The notes below the pieces were generated by a model. It saw only the letters and a list, made by a program, of their open reading frames with translations. It did not search any database and was not told the DNA's origin. A program made the position numbers and the translations under genes. Below are positions 1 through 12,189 of a DNA stretch of 64,000 nucleotides, piece by piece. Each line of letters starts with the position of its first letter. Positions within the stretch are counted from its first letter, which is position 1. The stretch is from Lingula anatina (Eukaryota; Brachiopoda; Lingulata; Lingulida; Lingulidae), in NCBI RefSeq assembly GCF_001039355.2, contig NW_019775180.1, forward strand, positions 602,072 to 666,071. The letters are read 5' to 3'.

Positions 1-552
1 TTTTTTTTCACTTTTCAGCATATTTCACATATTGGCATTTTCAAGGTGTGACTTTGAAGTTCTACATGCTTGAAGACCCATGCTAGTCACATTTTCTGAA
101 AATCCATGATACGTATATTTTATTATTAAAAATTGACGGTCATTATGCTGTTAACCAATATGTAATATTGCATCAGAATAGAAGAAAACAATTATGGGTG
201 CTGCTGCCATGATGACCATTATGGGAAAACCATGTTACTTATGATTGCCAAATGTTCAAAAAAGAAATGCAGGACTAAAATGCAGCCTGGGTTGGAAAAG
301 TAGTCTAATTGGCTTCTTTTTCTGGAAGTTATACATTTTCAAAGTGTGATCTTGAACTCCCATGGGCCTGAAGCCTTATGCTTTTTACACGTTTTACTTA
401 CATTGGTATTACCTGTTGAGCATAATTAAAATTTGATGTTGAATTTGCAGTTTAACATAATGTACTTTTGCATCAGAATTGACAGTAGCCTATTTTGTGC
501 ATAGTTATTTCCTGCTTTTTGTCTGTACATTTGACAGCTTTGCTGCCTTGTT
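1..552. repeat. Dispersed repeat, copy 1
   Basis: This stretch closely matches 59135-59653, which also ends in a segment reading ctttgctgccttg. A weaker relative of its last part is seen near 5400-5460. No coding potential is seen. After the shared end, this copy runs into a satellite, whereas the 59-kb copy runs into a decayed gene, so the shared block behaves as a separate repeat unit or segmental duplication. Its family is not recognised. Confidence 0.6.
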
Positions 553-1735
553 TAAAATTATTAACGTTTAACTATTTTATGCCATGGAATTTGCCAGTCT
601 TTTCAATGTAACATTCAGTTTTCTAAATTATGTCCAAAAAAATCTTTTTCATGAGACACAGTCAATTGATGAGCTTATCACAGATTTTTATTGTTCTCAT
701 GCATTATCCATTCAAATTTGACAAATATTGGACTTGATTTGTAAAAATTATTAACATTTAACTATATTAAGGCACCAAATTTGGCAGTCTTTTTAATGTA
801 ATTTTCAGTTTTCTAAAATATTTATGCACTGAAAAAATCTTTTTCATGAGACAGTCAATTGATGAGCTTATCACAGATTTTTATTGTTGTTAAGTATCAT
901 TTGTCCAAATTCCACAAATAATGAACAAGATTTGTCAAAATTATTAACATATAACTATTTTATACCATAGAATTTGGCAAACTATTCAGTGTTATTTTCA
1001 GTTTTCTCAAATTTATTGCCCCAAAAAATCTTTTTCATTGAATCCAGTCAACTGATGAGCTTATCACAGATTTTTATCATTGTTATGCACCACCTGTCTA
1101 AATTTCACAAATATTGTACTAGATTTGTAAAAATTATTAATGTTTAACTATGTTATACCATGGAATTTGGCAGTCTTTTCAGTGTTATTTTCAGGTTTCT
1201 AAAATTTATTTGCACTGAAAAAATCATTTTCATGAGACACAGTCAATTGATTTGCTTTTGACAGATTTTTATTGTTGTTATGCATCATCCATCCAAATTT
1301 AACAAATATTGGACTAGACTTGTCAAAATTATTAACGTTTAACTATTTTAAGGCATAGCATTTGTCGGTCTTTTCAGTTGCATTTTCTGTTTTCTCAAAT
1401 TAATATGTTATGAAAAAATCTTTTTCATTAGACATTGTCAACTGATGAGCTTTTCTCAGATTTTTATCCTTGTTGTGCATCACTTGTCCAAATTTCACAA
1501 AAATTGGACAAGATTTTTCAAAATTATTAACGTTTAACTATATGGAGTTATGGACTTTGGTAGTCTTTTAAATGTTATTTTCAGTTTTCTCAAATTGATG
1601 TTTCCAAAATACCCTTTTTATTAGACACTGTCAACTGTTAAGCTTAACTATATCAAAATTATTAAGGTTTAACTGTTTTAGTCTTGAAAGTTTGTCATTT
1701 TAAAAAATTTAATTTTAATTTTTTCAATTATATTG
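553..1735. repeat. ~193-bp satellite, block 1
   Basis: Tandem monomers each begin with a form of aaaattattaacgtttaacta, at 553, 745, 938, 1130, 1326, 1520 and 1656, giving a period of about 192-196 bp with a shorter last unit. Each monomer also carries aatttggcagtctttt, aaaaaatctttttcat and gatgagcttatcacagattttt. Short reading frames in it (for example from 1684) are not genes. Confidence 0.85.
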
Positions 1736-2180
1736 TTCTTTTTCCAGGTGTCCTTTTCCATATAGAGTGGTGTTTTTTTTGGGGTGAACTGATTCTTCCT
1801 GTCTTGTCATGGCTAATTTCGGTAGAAAAAAAAACAGGCAGTGAAAGACTACAGCAAGAGCAATGGTCTGTCTCATCTATGTGTACAATAGATGGTATGT
1901 GGCAAGCTTAAGGACATTGTCAAATTGTGTGCTAAATCCAGATTCCAGAAACCAATTGTAAGGAGGAATCTGCATCTGGTATTGTTAGTAAGGAGAAGTC
2001 TTGAACGGGTATATATTGTTTTCATGAGGACAATAAGGGGTCATTTCCCACCTCTCTCACAAATCAAGCACAAATCATAACTTTTGATGTTAAATGCTAG
2101 GCTAATAATAGGTTGTGAAATTGAAAAAAAAAGTTTTCAGTAATTCTCGCTCTTCTCATACAAATTGCCAATAAACTACA
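1736..2180. other. Unassigned spacer between satellite blocks
   Basis: About 450 bases without satellite monomers. Two short open frames are present (1684-1911 and 1892-2080), but neither has recognisable motifs or a coding signature. I see no gene here. Confidence 0.5.
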
Positions 2181-3240
2181 ATAAACGTTTTAAAATTATT
2201 AATGTTTAACTATTTTATGCCATGGAATTTGGCAGTCTTTTCAGTGTAACATTCAGTTTTCTAAATTATGTCCGAAAAAATCTTTTTCATGAGACACAGT
2301 CAATTGATGAGCTTATCACAGATTTTTATTGTTCTTATGCATCATCCCTCCAAATTTGACAAATATTGGACTTGATTTGTAAAAATTATTAACATTTAAC
2401 TATATTAAGGCACCAAATTTGGCAGTCTTTTTAATGAAATTTTCAGTTTTCTAAAATTTATATGCACTGAAAAAATCTTTTTCATGAGACAGTGGACTGA
2501 TGAGCTTTTCACAGATTTTTATTGTTATGCATCATCCATCCAAATTTAACAAATATTGGACTAGATTTGTCAAAATAATTAACGTTTAACTATTTTAAGG
2601 CATAGCATTTGTTGTTTTTTTCAGTGTTATTTTCCGTTTTCTCAAATTAATATGTTCTGAAAAAATCTTTTTCATCAGACATTGTCAACTGATGAGCTTT
2701 TCTCAGATTTTTATCCTGGTTGTGCATCACTTGTCCAAATTTCATAAAAATTGAACTAGATTTTTCAAAATTATTAACCTTTAACTATTTGGAGTTATGG
2801 TCGTTCAAGTGTTATAATCAGTTTTCTCAAATTGATATGTTTCCAAAATACCTTTTTTATTAGACACAGTCAACTGTTAAGCCTAACTGTATCAAAATTA
2901 TTAAGGTTTAACTATTTTAGTCTTGGAAGTTTGTCATTTTTTAAAATTTAATTTTAATTTTTTCAATTATATTGTTCTTTGAACTTTTTTAAGCCATGGA
3001 ATTTGGCAGTTTTTTTTTTAAGGTAATTTTCAGTTCTCTAAAATGTATTGTCTAAAAAAATATTTTTTTTTTCATACACAATCAACTGATAAACTTATCT
3101 CTGATTTATACAGTTGTTAAGCTTCAGATGTACAAATGTCACAAACATAGGACTTGATTTGTTCATTATTGTTAACATTTAACAGTTTTTATCCATGGAT
3201 TTTGCCAGTCTTAAGTGTAGTTTTCACTTTTCTCAAAAAC
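2181..3240. repeat. ~193-bp satellite, block 2
   Basis: Monomer starts recur at 2191, 2383, 2573, 2767 and 2893, and a diverged unit lies near 3163. The end of this block (about 2885-2980) repeats the end of block 1 (about 1650-1735), including the tail tttaattttaattttttcaa. The two blocks therefore look like a higher-order duplication and not independent arrays. Confidence 0.8.
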
Positions 3241-3305
3241 TCACCTCAATTACACACAGTCAACAGATAAGCTTACCTCAATCATAATTAAGTTGCTCTT
3301 TCTAG

Positions 3306-3760
3306 TGTTGTGTATAAGTAGGTCAGCTTATGACGTCACCATATCGCGAGAGCATGAGTATCTAGAGAGCGTTAGTTGAGACAGACGCTGGAAGTATGAA
3401 TGGATAGGAGACTGTTTTTTTGTTTTGGGACTTTTGAAGGAGAATATTTTTATTTGGAACCTATTTACCACTGAACCGACACTCATATTTTCTACTGGAA
3501 CTTGCATCGTAATTACTGTGGGATTTCATCGGACACTTTCACTGAACTTTGAGCCGATTTATCTCCACTCACTCTCCAGTCGACGGATTCACATCGGACT
3601 TTCACACAGGACACTTCATGCTTTCAGATAGGTTTATTTGTGTATTAAGAATAGCTTATTGTTATTGTCATTAGTTTATTTAGTTTTAATAAAATATTAA
3701 AACTTCTTTAAATCTTTTGTCATTGATTTTTGCTGGCATTGGGTACTCTGACCCGTAAGA
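3306..3760 (+). repeat. 5' LTR
   Basis: It begins tgttgtgtataagtagg and ends acccgtaaga, where the other LTR reads acccgtaaca, so the terminal CA appears mutated to GA. It contains an AATAAA-like stretch near 3690. The 68-residue open frame at 3425-3631 is repeated in the other LTR and is a by-product of LTR sequence. Confidence 0.85.
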
Positions 3761-3764
3761 GAAT

Positions 3765-3781
3765 TGGGGGCTCGTCCGGGA
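3765..3781 (+). other. Primer-binding site, tRNA-Pro type
   Basis: TGGGGGCTCGTCCGGGA lies four bases after the LTR end. It is complementary to the 3' end of tRNA-Pro, the same primer choice known from murine leukaemia virus. Position and sequence together make this a confident PBS. Confidence 0.85.
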
Positions 3782-3854
3782 ATTTAGATTTTCTTATCGG
3801 TAGCAATTTTTGTGTGCAAATTTAATACAGTAGCCAGCAGAAATCAATTCCACC

Positions 3855-4658
3855 ATGGTATTCTCTGTCACCGAATTTCTCCAATCTGCTACGGTGGCGG
3901 ACTTTGAAGCTTTGAAAAAAGATGAGTTAATTAGTTGCCATAGCTTTACATTTCAATTTAGTTGTGAAATCATTCATGAAAAAACAAGAGATTAGAGGAA
4001 TAGTAGTGAAGAAACTTGTAGATGAACAAATATTTAAGTCTGATGATTTACCGCCAATAGTTAAGGCAGAAACCAACATTTCAGAGTATGAATTTGAACT
4101 GGAGAAGTTTAGAATAGAAAGACAGTTTCAGTTAGAAAAAGAAAGGTTAGAAAGAGAAAGAGAAGAAAGAGATAAAGATAGGCAGTTTCAGTTGGAAAAA
4201 ACTAAGATTAGCGCACAGTGAAAGATCAACTTCACATGTCAGGTATGAATTTGATGCTGCAAAGAACATTAGGTTAGTTCCTAAATTCCAAGAAAAATCA
4301 GTTGATAAATTTTTCCCACAATTTGAAAAAATAGCAGAACATCTCCAATGGCCGTTTGAAGTATGGCCCACACTTTTACAAAGTGTTTTGGTAGGGAAAG
4401 CTGCTGAGGTGTATTCAGCTCTCAGCTTAGCAGAAAGCTCAGATTATGAAAAGGTGAAATCGGCTATTTTAATGGCATATGAATTGGTGCCAGAAGCTTA
4501 CAGACAAAAATTTAGGAAACAGAAGAAAATAGAAACTCAGACTTACGTAGAATTTGCTAGAGAGAAAGAAGACTTATTTGATAAGTGGTTTAGATCCAAA
4601 AAGTGTGAAAAGAATTTTGCAAATTTACGTCAGCTTATTCTAGTAGAAGAGTTTAAGG
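3855..4658 (+). pseudogene. gag remnant with charged coiled coil and SCAN-like capsid
   Basis: A start context (ccaccatgg) at 3855 opens a frame that is soon disrupted. The next frame, from 3964, encodes a highly charged segment with two copies of RQFQLEK separated by an Arg/Glu run, ending at a stop near 4219. A further frame (about 4220-4658) encodes a helical capsid-like region containing VGKAAEVYSALS and WFRSKK. The pattern fits SCAN/gag capsids of Gmr1-like Gypsy elements. At least two frame breaks are present and the 3' end is cut by the N at 4659. No protease, RT or integrase is visible. Confidence 0.7.
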
Positions 4659-4659
4659 N

Positions 4660-5085
4660 GTCACCTTATCGCGAGAGCATGAGTATCTCGAGAGCGTTAG
4701 TTGAGACAGACGCTGGAAGTATGAACGGATAGGAGACTGTTTTTTTGTTTTGGGACTTTTGAAGGAGAATATTTTTATTTGGAACCTATTTACCACTGAA
4801 CCGACACTCATATTTTCTACTGGAACTTGCATCGTAATTACTGTGGGATTTCATCGGACACTTTCACTGAACTTTGAGCCGATTTATCTCCACTCACTCT
4901 CCAGTCGATGGATTCACATCGGACTTTCACACAGGACACTTCATGCTTTCAGATAGGTTTATTTGTGTATTAAGAATAGCTTATTGTTATTGTCATTAGT
5001 TTATTTAGTTTTAATAAAATATTAAAACTTCTTTAAATCTTTTGTCATTGATTTTTGCTGGCATTGGGTACTCTGACCCGTAACA
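4660..5085 (+). repeat. 3' LTR, 5'-truncated
   Basis: It matches the 5' LTR from gtcacc to the end with only a handful of substitutions (for example tctcgagag versus tctagagag). It starts directly after the N at 4659 and ends AACA before the CTAG duplication. Confidence 0.85.
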
Positions 5086-5089
5086 CTAG

Positions 5090-7686
5090 ACTGAAACACA
5101 GATGTAGGTTTAACGTTTGAAAACCAACCTTATGAGATTTTTGCTCACTTTCACTATTCACAGTTTGGCATATTTTAATTGTGATTTAATAAGTATTTAC
5201 ATGGGCCTCAAGTCCTGTGTTTACTACATTTTTATATACACAAGACATGTATTTCTTTATTGAAAACAGGTTATCATGTTGCTGTTAAGCATTTGGTAAC
5301 AAAACATAAATATTATACTGTATCAAACATTTTGTGCTCTTCCATTTTTAAATGGCTTCGTTAATTTACCCCCAGTACAGCGATAGTAAACTGTTTTCAT
5401 GTCAGGGTTTCCACCATGTGTTATTTATCTGTCTGTACACATGACAGCTTTTCTGCCTTGTCACTGATGTACGTACAGTATGTTCTCAGAAAAAAATCAT
5501 CCTCCTTAAGAAGTCCAAATAAACCGGCGTGACGGGAAAAGCACGTTACATACACCTGTAGATTCATGTGTGGACATACAAAGACGTAGATGTCATATAC
5601 AGCTACATGTTGATATCATAATGTGGTAGGTACTTATTGCAACAGAGACGATCATATTTTCCTCCAGGTGGCGTTATAGTACTTCCCAGTTTGTCAAACA
5701 TGGCGAAAACTGTTCAGATGAAAGCAGTGAACCATTTTAGAATCGCCATTGACCTACATTACATTATTTCATTTTAGCTGTTTTCTTCTGGTTTCTTTTT
5801 TGGAATATATTTAACACAAATGCACTATATATACATATATATATATATATATATGCATTTTGATTTTAGTAAATTTTTAATCAAGTTTTGCTTGTCAGAT
5901 AAGGGTGAGAGTTGAACAGAAAATCTTTAGCCCCTCCGCAATAAAGCAAATTGAACCTACTCTGCGAAGAGTTGTTACACCTTACGTGATCAGGGAGTGG
6001 ATGCGAGGCGTTCTGGAAACTAAGTATACGAATATTTATGTTTCAACCAATTCGGTGTAACGTTTCAATGTATCAGTGTTAGGGATTTAATGTTCACTTA
6101 TTTGTAATTAATTTTATAAGAAGTACTGTGACGCGTGCATGTATAAAAATGGCTTGGCCATTCCCCAGTGTTTCCCCCACAACATTTTGCTTCCTCCATT
6201 ACTTCACCTTATCACGTCCTATGGAAATGACAATTATTTTGAACTTTGTTAGTAGAAAAGGTATCGTCAGTTAAAGACGTACCAGGAGTATATTTACAAG
6301 AAGCAGACAAAAAAGGGGAAATGCTGTGGAATCTCCCATTTAAATTCCTATTTATTGCAATGTAAATACTTGTAGTAAGCGGTTGGAGGTCGAAATAAAA
6401 AGAGCATAGCAGACAGTAGGTACACTGTATAAGTATTACACTTCCATTTCTAATTTCGGCACGATTTCACTAGTTCAGTTGTACTATTTCAGTCCGTTGA
6501 ATATATAAGTTGAACTATACCTACACTGTACTGATTTTTGTATGACGGGAGCTTTAAAAATTGTGGGTTCACTGGTCAACCCTTCAAGGCATAGGGGGCG
6601 AACTGATAGCACAAAATACTGTTTCAAACAAATGTTAATCGTTCTGTCGATACATTAAGAATAAAGCATTGGGTATTAGAAACGTGGCATGTTTAAGACT
6701 GTGTGGTCGTCAGATACTGGTTTAGTTTATTTCAGTAAAGATATCTGCCCCTTATGCCTTTCAACGTGCTCTTTTTTCGTAAGACCTTCAAGTTTGCTGG
6801 CGTGGCCTTTGTTAAATGGTACTACAATAATGATTACCCTCTACCAGGGCCATAGATTGATTTTTCACTAGATACACGTTTTCACAGATATGTCGCTAGT
6901 TAAACAATGGGACTTTTCTGTCCTGCGTCAATCAGCGGCCCTGGGAGATTGTTGATTATTATACACGCGACCAAGAAAATTTGGAAACGTGAAATTGTTT
7001 TTCAGTAATAAAAAATGTGATATGTTGGGAAAATCTTGTTCTAATAAAGATTAACAAATTGTGGTTCATTATCCAACAATATTTGGTTAAAATATTTACC
7101 GTAACTAAATGTGGTTATTTTATAACTATTCAAAATAACGACGTTTCCGAACTTTTTAGGGCGAAAGTACCAGCAAGGTAACGAGTGGTGACTTGGCGTT
7201 ACGTTGTCGTGCGAATAAAGTATGCACAAATATGGAAACTTTTGATCGTCGAGATCATCGTTTTTTTCATAAGACAAAAGTGAATGTTTTGAAAGATCAT
7301 TTGGAAGTGTCAATGATTTACTGATGTATTTTCCCAACAGCGATTTTCATGATATGTTCCTTTTTCCACGTTTTATGCTATGGTAATAATAAATCAAATG
7401 AATCATGTAAATGTAGAAATAGCCACAAGTTATTGATCTTATTAGGCAGTGACGCACGCACTTCGTGTAATAATTGATGAACTGCTTGATATCTCTTTAA
7501 TTTGTGTCAATTTCTCAAATTTGTTCTGATTTTTAAAAAATATTTGTAGATATTTATAACACCAAACCATAAACGAGTAGTTAAATTGACCGTTTATTGG
7601 TGAAATGCAATACATGTGTTGTATATGTTACACTTTGGAAAATTTGGCTTTGTCTTACATGCATGTCTTACGGATATTCAAAGTGA
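5090..7686. other. Gene-free stretch
   Basis: I see no supported gene. It contains an (AT)n run near 5826-5855, a weak relative of the 1-552 repeat near 5400-5460, and a fragment taccctctaccag near 6836 that matches the end of the MITE at 12778-12900. Two short open frames (6689-6871 and 7041-7337, minus) have no recognisable motif. Confidence 0.5.
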
Positions 7687-7690
7687 TTAA

Positions 7691-8028
7691 AGGGATAATA
7701 ACTCTTTGTAAGAGGTCTATATTTCACAATAAAAACATTGTGAATAACTCATAGAAATATAATATATTCTGTTTTACGACAAAAAACAGCAGTTAAAGCT
7801 ATTATTCTGATATCCGAGCTTGTCTTCAGACCACGTGACCTCCATTGATGGCTATGCTCTGTTATAATCTCTTAAGAGATTTTAACAAAAAACCAAACTT
7901 TTTAGAAAAAAACCAGGGACTAACTTTGAATGTAAAAATGGATTCATTAACTATTGGTAAGAACGGGAAAATTGTTGTTTACTCCAGGAAAATTCATTTT
8001 TTGGCCAAAACGAAGAGTTATTATCCCT
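7691..8028. mobile_element. 338-bp MITE with TTAA target site, copy 1
   Basis: Terminal inverted repeats AGGGATAATAACTCTT and AAGAGTTATTATCCCT are flanked on both sides by TTAA (7687-7690 and 8029-8032). A close copy is at 61551-61887, where the duplicated MTG1 region provides an empty TTAA site at 57571-57574. TTAA duplications are typical of piggyBac and Kolobok elements; the superfamily is not settled. The open frame at 7845-8036 lies inside it and is not a gene. Confidence 0.9.
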
Positions 8029-8399
8029 TTAAGTAGTTATTTAAGTGTTCTTAAACTTGGTAGTTTTACAATAAAATACTTAAATATAATTAATACGTAG
8101 TTGTTTGGCACTAAATAAAGACTTTCCAAATATACAAAATGTCTTAGTTATTTCTTTCACGGTTGCGTTTCTCAGCTGTTTCTCTTCTAGGGTTGGGCTT
8201 CAAACTTGGCTTACGTTTCTAAAATTTCTTTAATGTATTGGGATTTTTTAGAAGTTAACTTTGGTTACTACAATAATTTCATTCACTCAGTGGGTTCGTT
8301 TCCTGGTTTGGGAACTTGGAAATCATTGAATACTTTTCAAGGGGCTTTACAGAAATTTCCCTTTGGTTACTATAAGAGGAAAGTCTTCACAGGGAGGGT

Positions 8400-8475
8400 G
8401 GGTGGGAACACTTAGAGGAATAGGTAACGCGCTTGCCTCAGAGTTAGAAAGTCACAAGTTCGAAACCTGGCGCTC
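8400..8475 (+). repeat. Possible tRNA-derived SINE head
   Basis: A segment reading aggtaacgcgcttgcctcag, followed 20-30 bases later by aagttcgaaacctgg, resembles the A and B boxes of a tRNA gene. A clean cloverleaf does not form (the T stem is poor), so this looks like a tRNA-derived SINE or decayed tRNA and not a functional tRNA. Confidence 0.35.
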
Positions 8476-8479
8476 CTGG

Positions 8480-10113
8480 GTCCCAGCAAATTACCTTTTG
8501 CAAAAAAATATTCAAATAAGCAAGGTAAACTAATACAAGAGGCTCTCTAGGTAAGACCTGTGCACTGGAGAAAGAATTCAAGGGAAAGAAGGTGAAAAAT
8601 GAAAAGGAATTTAACATACAAATATCTGTACATTATTTTCATTATTTATTGTTTCAACAAATTCCAAGTAATTTCAACGAAGTTGTATACAAAACAAAAT
8701 ATGTGATGTTGTGTTTTTTTCTATGTTGATACCAGTCATTACAATGGCGTCAAATTTCTAAAAAAAATTCTATAAATGATGCTTTTACAAAAAAAATACA
8801 AGAAATCTACCAGACAGACTAAGTAACACATATAAAGGATTTTATGCACTTTGGAAATTGCTGCTCAAACAACAAATTCTATTTATAACTCTTACCAAAA
8901 CAAAATTCATATAAAAAATTGACCAGGACTAGTACATGTAGGTAACCTCACGTGCATTCGCACTTATGCACATAATCATTTTTAAGAATCGAGTGTTTTA
9001 CGTTATTTTGTTTTCATTTCATTACATCCTTAATATTGGTAGGTTAATGGCACGACTTTGAGTGAAAACTTAAAACACACAAATTAACAATGCTGATAAA
9101 TTTGGGTGGCCCCAAGAAGGGACAATTTTTATCACGAGGGTAACATGTATTCCCCTACTGCAATAACGAATGCGCAGTAATTTCGTGAAAATCCCTATTT
9201 CTCTCCTGGTTTCATTTTCTTAACATTGTTTTAGACCCATCCCAGCACAATACATGTGTATCTGTCACTGATCAGACAAAATATCAAAACACCGAAACCA
9301 AAGTAAGTTCATTCTTAACATGTGTCACAAAAGTATGTCCGCAATTTAAAGAAGGATCGTTTCTTATACATGGGCAATTCTGCAATCACGTGGACAAATT
9401 TTATCTTTTTCATAACGCTATAATTCCCAAAGCATTATAACTTGAAGTACAGTGTTTGTAAGTTAAATGAACAACTTGTTCTTTTCTCAAACTTAACGGT
9501 CAATATATGTAACCGTTTGTTTCTCAAAAGTTTCATGTAATAAAGTTGAGATATTTTTCTTCTTGAAATTTCTCAGAATTCAATTCAATTCAAAATAAAT
9601 ATTTAAAATATCCTCAAATGCACAGCTAAGTGGCCGATTGAAGATTTGCCCACAGATAAATTTTACCTTCAACTAGAAGGAACAGGAACAGTATTCTACC
9701 TAAATTCGCCTTATAATGATAATAACTATCATTTTTGTTTTAATCCATCACTTCAGCAAATACTTTTTGAATTAAAATTATTTTCTTAAAGGTGAACTCA
9801 AAAAAGTACCGTATTTTTGTTTGAGAACTGATGGGTACCTCCCCCTGACACAATAATAAATATACATAATAAATAAAATACCTTGAAACGATATGAGCTG
9901 ATAGAGTACTGTACTACAATTTAGAAACAAATCTGTAATATATATCGACGATATCCATTTCTTTCTTTTTCTCTGATCAGAAGTTTCATTAAAAAATTCT
10001 TGCTGCGTGCAACAATTATTTTGATACTCGTTTTATGCAGAATATTATTATCCAAGGCAAAGATTACATTTCACACCAAATGTCAATCCTGCAAATAAGC
10101 TATAAGACAAACT
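8480..10113. other. Gene-free stretch
   Basis: AT-rich DNA without supported coding regions, RNA genes or clear repeats. It may include the 3' untranslated region of the unidentified minus-strand gene that ends at 10114. Confidence 0.45.
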
Positions 10114-10998
10114 TCAACAAGCGAGACAATCTTGGAATGGGTGCAGGCGATGTCCAACATGAATCTGATGTCTTTGATCGGCGATGCATCCAATCATCCG
10201 GTAAACAGCAGTAGGGAGCCACTGAAATAAACGAAGAAAATCACATTCATGACACGGTTTGATGAAGCAGCATGTATATCTTTACAGCATGCTATTTTGG
10301 AACACATGCGATTATGTTAACAAAACACTATTGTGCCATTTCTATTCTTTTCTACCCTGTGCACACTGTTTAATGACAACATACTTCTTTGCACACATAT
10401 GTAAGATGCGGTATGAAAGGAGCTATTTACGAAAATGAAAGTCAGTGAATGAAAACATTTGGCAGATGGGTCCAATTAGTATAAAATTGACAGTATTAGT
10501 ATAAAAAAGACATTATATAGGCACGTTTTGACTGACCAAGCCACGTTTTTCAGGCGGAGGGGGCGAGAATACGAGGATACATTAGCTGGATTTCGTCTAG
10601 TTTCATGCCATGTACAATATTTTTGCGCTTTTGATTTGTTCTTGTTCCTGTTTTGATTAGTTATTTTGTAATGGAGAAGGGATACTTCTTAAAGGGAGGG
10701 ACACCGTGGCCCCGTTCACCACCCCACCCCTCCCCTCCTTAAACTGTCCCGTCGTTTCCAGGAATGTAATGACACAATAGTTCAACATCTTATTAATGAA
10801 TGTGCATTTGTCTGTATAAAGTTTACTTTTATAAACCAGATATTTTGATACTTTGAAGACATGTCAATGACCTTGACAATAAAACAATTAAGAGAATGCA
10901 GATACCTGCCCAGTCGTCTTACTTGTTGAGGACTTGTTCAGACCTTTTGACAGCTGCAATAAGCCTCTCACTTCCTCATTGGCAAGTGCGTTCCTTCC
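10114..10998 (-). CDS. Last two candidate exons of an unidentified gene
   Basis: Two phase-0 open segments have matching splice signals on the minus strand. The upstream exon, 10906-10998 (31 codons), is preceded by gtagtttcag and followed by GTATCT; it begins GRNALANEEVRGLLQLSKGL. The terminal exon, 10114-10221 (36 codons including TGA), is preceded by cgtttatttcag; it begins WLPTAVYRMIGCIADQ and ends in DCLAC. Both are multiples of three and join without a stop. I do not recognise the protein family. Further exons should lie to the right, but none could be assigned; a 27-nt candidate near 11299-11325 is in phase but unsupported. An artefact of chance splice signals cannot be excluded. Confidence 0.45.
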
Positions 10999-10999
10999 C

Positions 11000-12182
11000 T
11001 GAAACTACAGAAAATAAATCATTCAAACTTTGAGCTGATTTTGAAATTCTAATGGAGAGTGTATTGGACATAAGTGCAATGTTCCCATAGTCATAAGAAC
11101 TAAAATGTCCCTGTGCGAAACGCATCATCTGGGCAATTGTCGTCAACACAAAATACACAACGTTATCTTATATCATCTATGCAATACTACGGCAACTTCC
11201 TGCCATTTTCTGTGCTAAATTTTTGGCCTACATGTGGAAATTGCAGCAATATACCAAGGTCTTCTGTCTTCTCCATCTTCTACTGACCTTGGTCCTACCT
11301 GAACACCTATCACCGAAATGCTCACCTGTATTACATAATAATGTACAGGTCACCCGCTTTTTGAACGCAAGTTTCGATTTAAAATATTTTTTGTTATTTG
11401 GTATGGCGCTAGGGGTCCTAATCCCGCGATGGTGATTTAGGCTTTCTACCATCATAATGGCAAAAATAATAATATCTTATCAACCATTAAGTTTGATATC
11501 AAATAATTTGGCTATGTTTCACCCCCCCCCCCCCCAAAAAAAGTCACCTGTACCGATTGTATTAGAGAAGACAAGATGCGTTTTTTGTTAACCCGATTTG
11601 TATAGAACGTTAAAATTAGTGACAGCGTTCATTAGGACCTAGAGTGAGTACAGCTTAGTTAACTAGAGTTCTCACAGCTAGGATTGACTTAACAGATGTG
11701 TTTTATAAAGTACATAAAAAACTAATACTAACTCAGACTAGGTGTAAATGTTCTCACCTCCCTCGGGAGGATACAGCCCAGAGAGAGTACCATTGAGTGA
11801 TTACAATTCACGGGAAATAAAATTATCAATTCACAAATCACAGTAAATAAAACTTAATTCAAATTGCACTGAAAATGCGCGTCAAAAATCACGAATCACC
11901 GGTTATAACGACTTTCTTTCACGAATAACGGAGAAAAAAGTCACGAGTCAAAGGAATGGGGTGCTTCATGCTAAATAAAATGAGCGTTTCTCGAATCTTG
12001 GGCAGTAAATAGTGGCTTTCACAGGTAAGGAAAATACCCAGCCTAGTTTTTTTCAATCTTATCACTGGTCCATACATTCAAATTAGCGACACATAGAAGG
12101 AATGACAGTAAATAAAAATATGCTTTATGAAGTTTCAAAAAATTTCAAACTTAGCAAGTACTGCTAAATTTATTACTGGAAA
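11000..12182. other. Gene-free stretch
   Basis: No gene is supported. A poly-C/poly-A tract lies near 11521-11540. The two opposed short frames at 11223-11455 are mirror shadows of one another without domain features. Confidence 0.4.
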
Positions 12183-12189
12183 TTGTTGT

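Larger units (their letters stand above)
3302..5089 (+). mobile_element. Gypsy-type LTR retrotransposon, internally collapsed
   Basis: Two nearly identical LTRs (3306-3760 and 4660-5085) bracket a primer-binding site and a gag remnant. The outer ends read TGTT and AACA, and the 4-bp direct repeat CTAG flanks the element (3302-3305 and 5086-5089). A single N at 4659 lies exactly where the gag frame jumps into the second LTR, which lacks its first ~30 bases. The missing pol is therefore most simply an assembly collapse and not a biological deletion. Only a few differences separate the LTRs, which suggests a recent insertion. The gag resembles the SCAN-like capsid of Gmr1-type Ty3/gypsy elements; that assignment is an inference. 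Confidence 0.85.

Noticed and set aside
553-3240. CTGATGAG core in satellite monomers as a hammerhead
   Set aside because: CTGATGA is followed by a short stem-like stretch but never by GAAA in the right place, and no stem I can be drawn.
553-3240. Regular spacing suggestive of a CRISPR array
   Set aside because: The whole ~193-bp unit is repeated, with no unique spacers; it is a eukaryotic satellite.
3425-3631. 68-residue frame repeated exactly at 4750-4956
   Set aside because: Both lie inside the two LTRs and are identical because the LTRs are; no start context or domain.
7845-8036. 63-residue frame
   Set aside because: Lies entirely inside a MITE also found at 61551-61887.
8400-8475. Functional tRNA gene
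   Set aside because: A- and B-box-like sequence is present, but acceptor and T stems do not pair.
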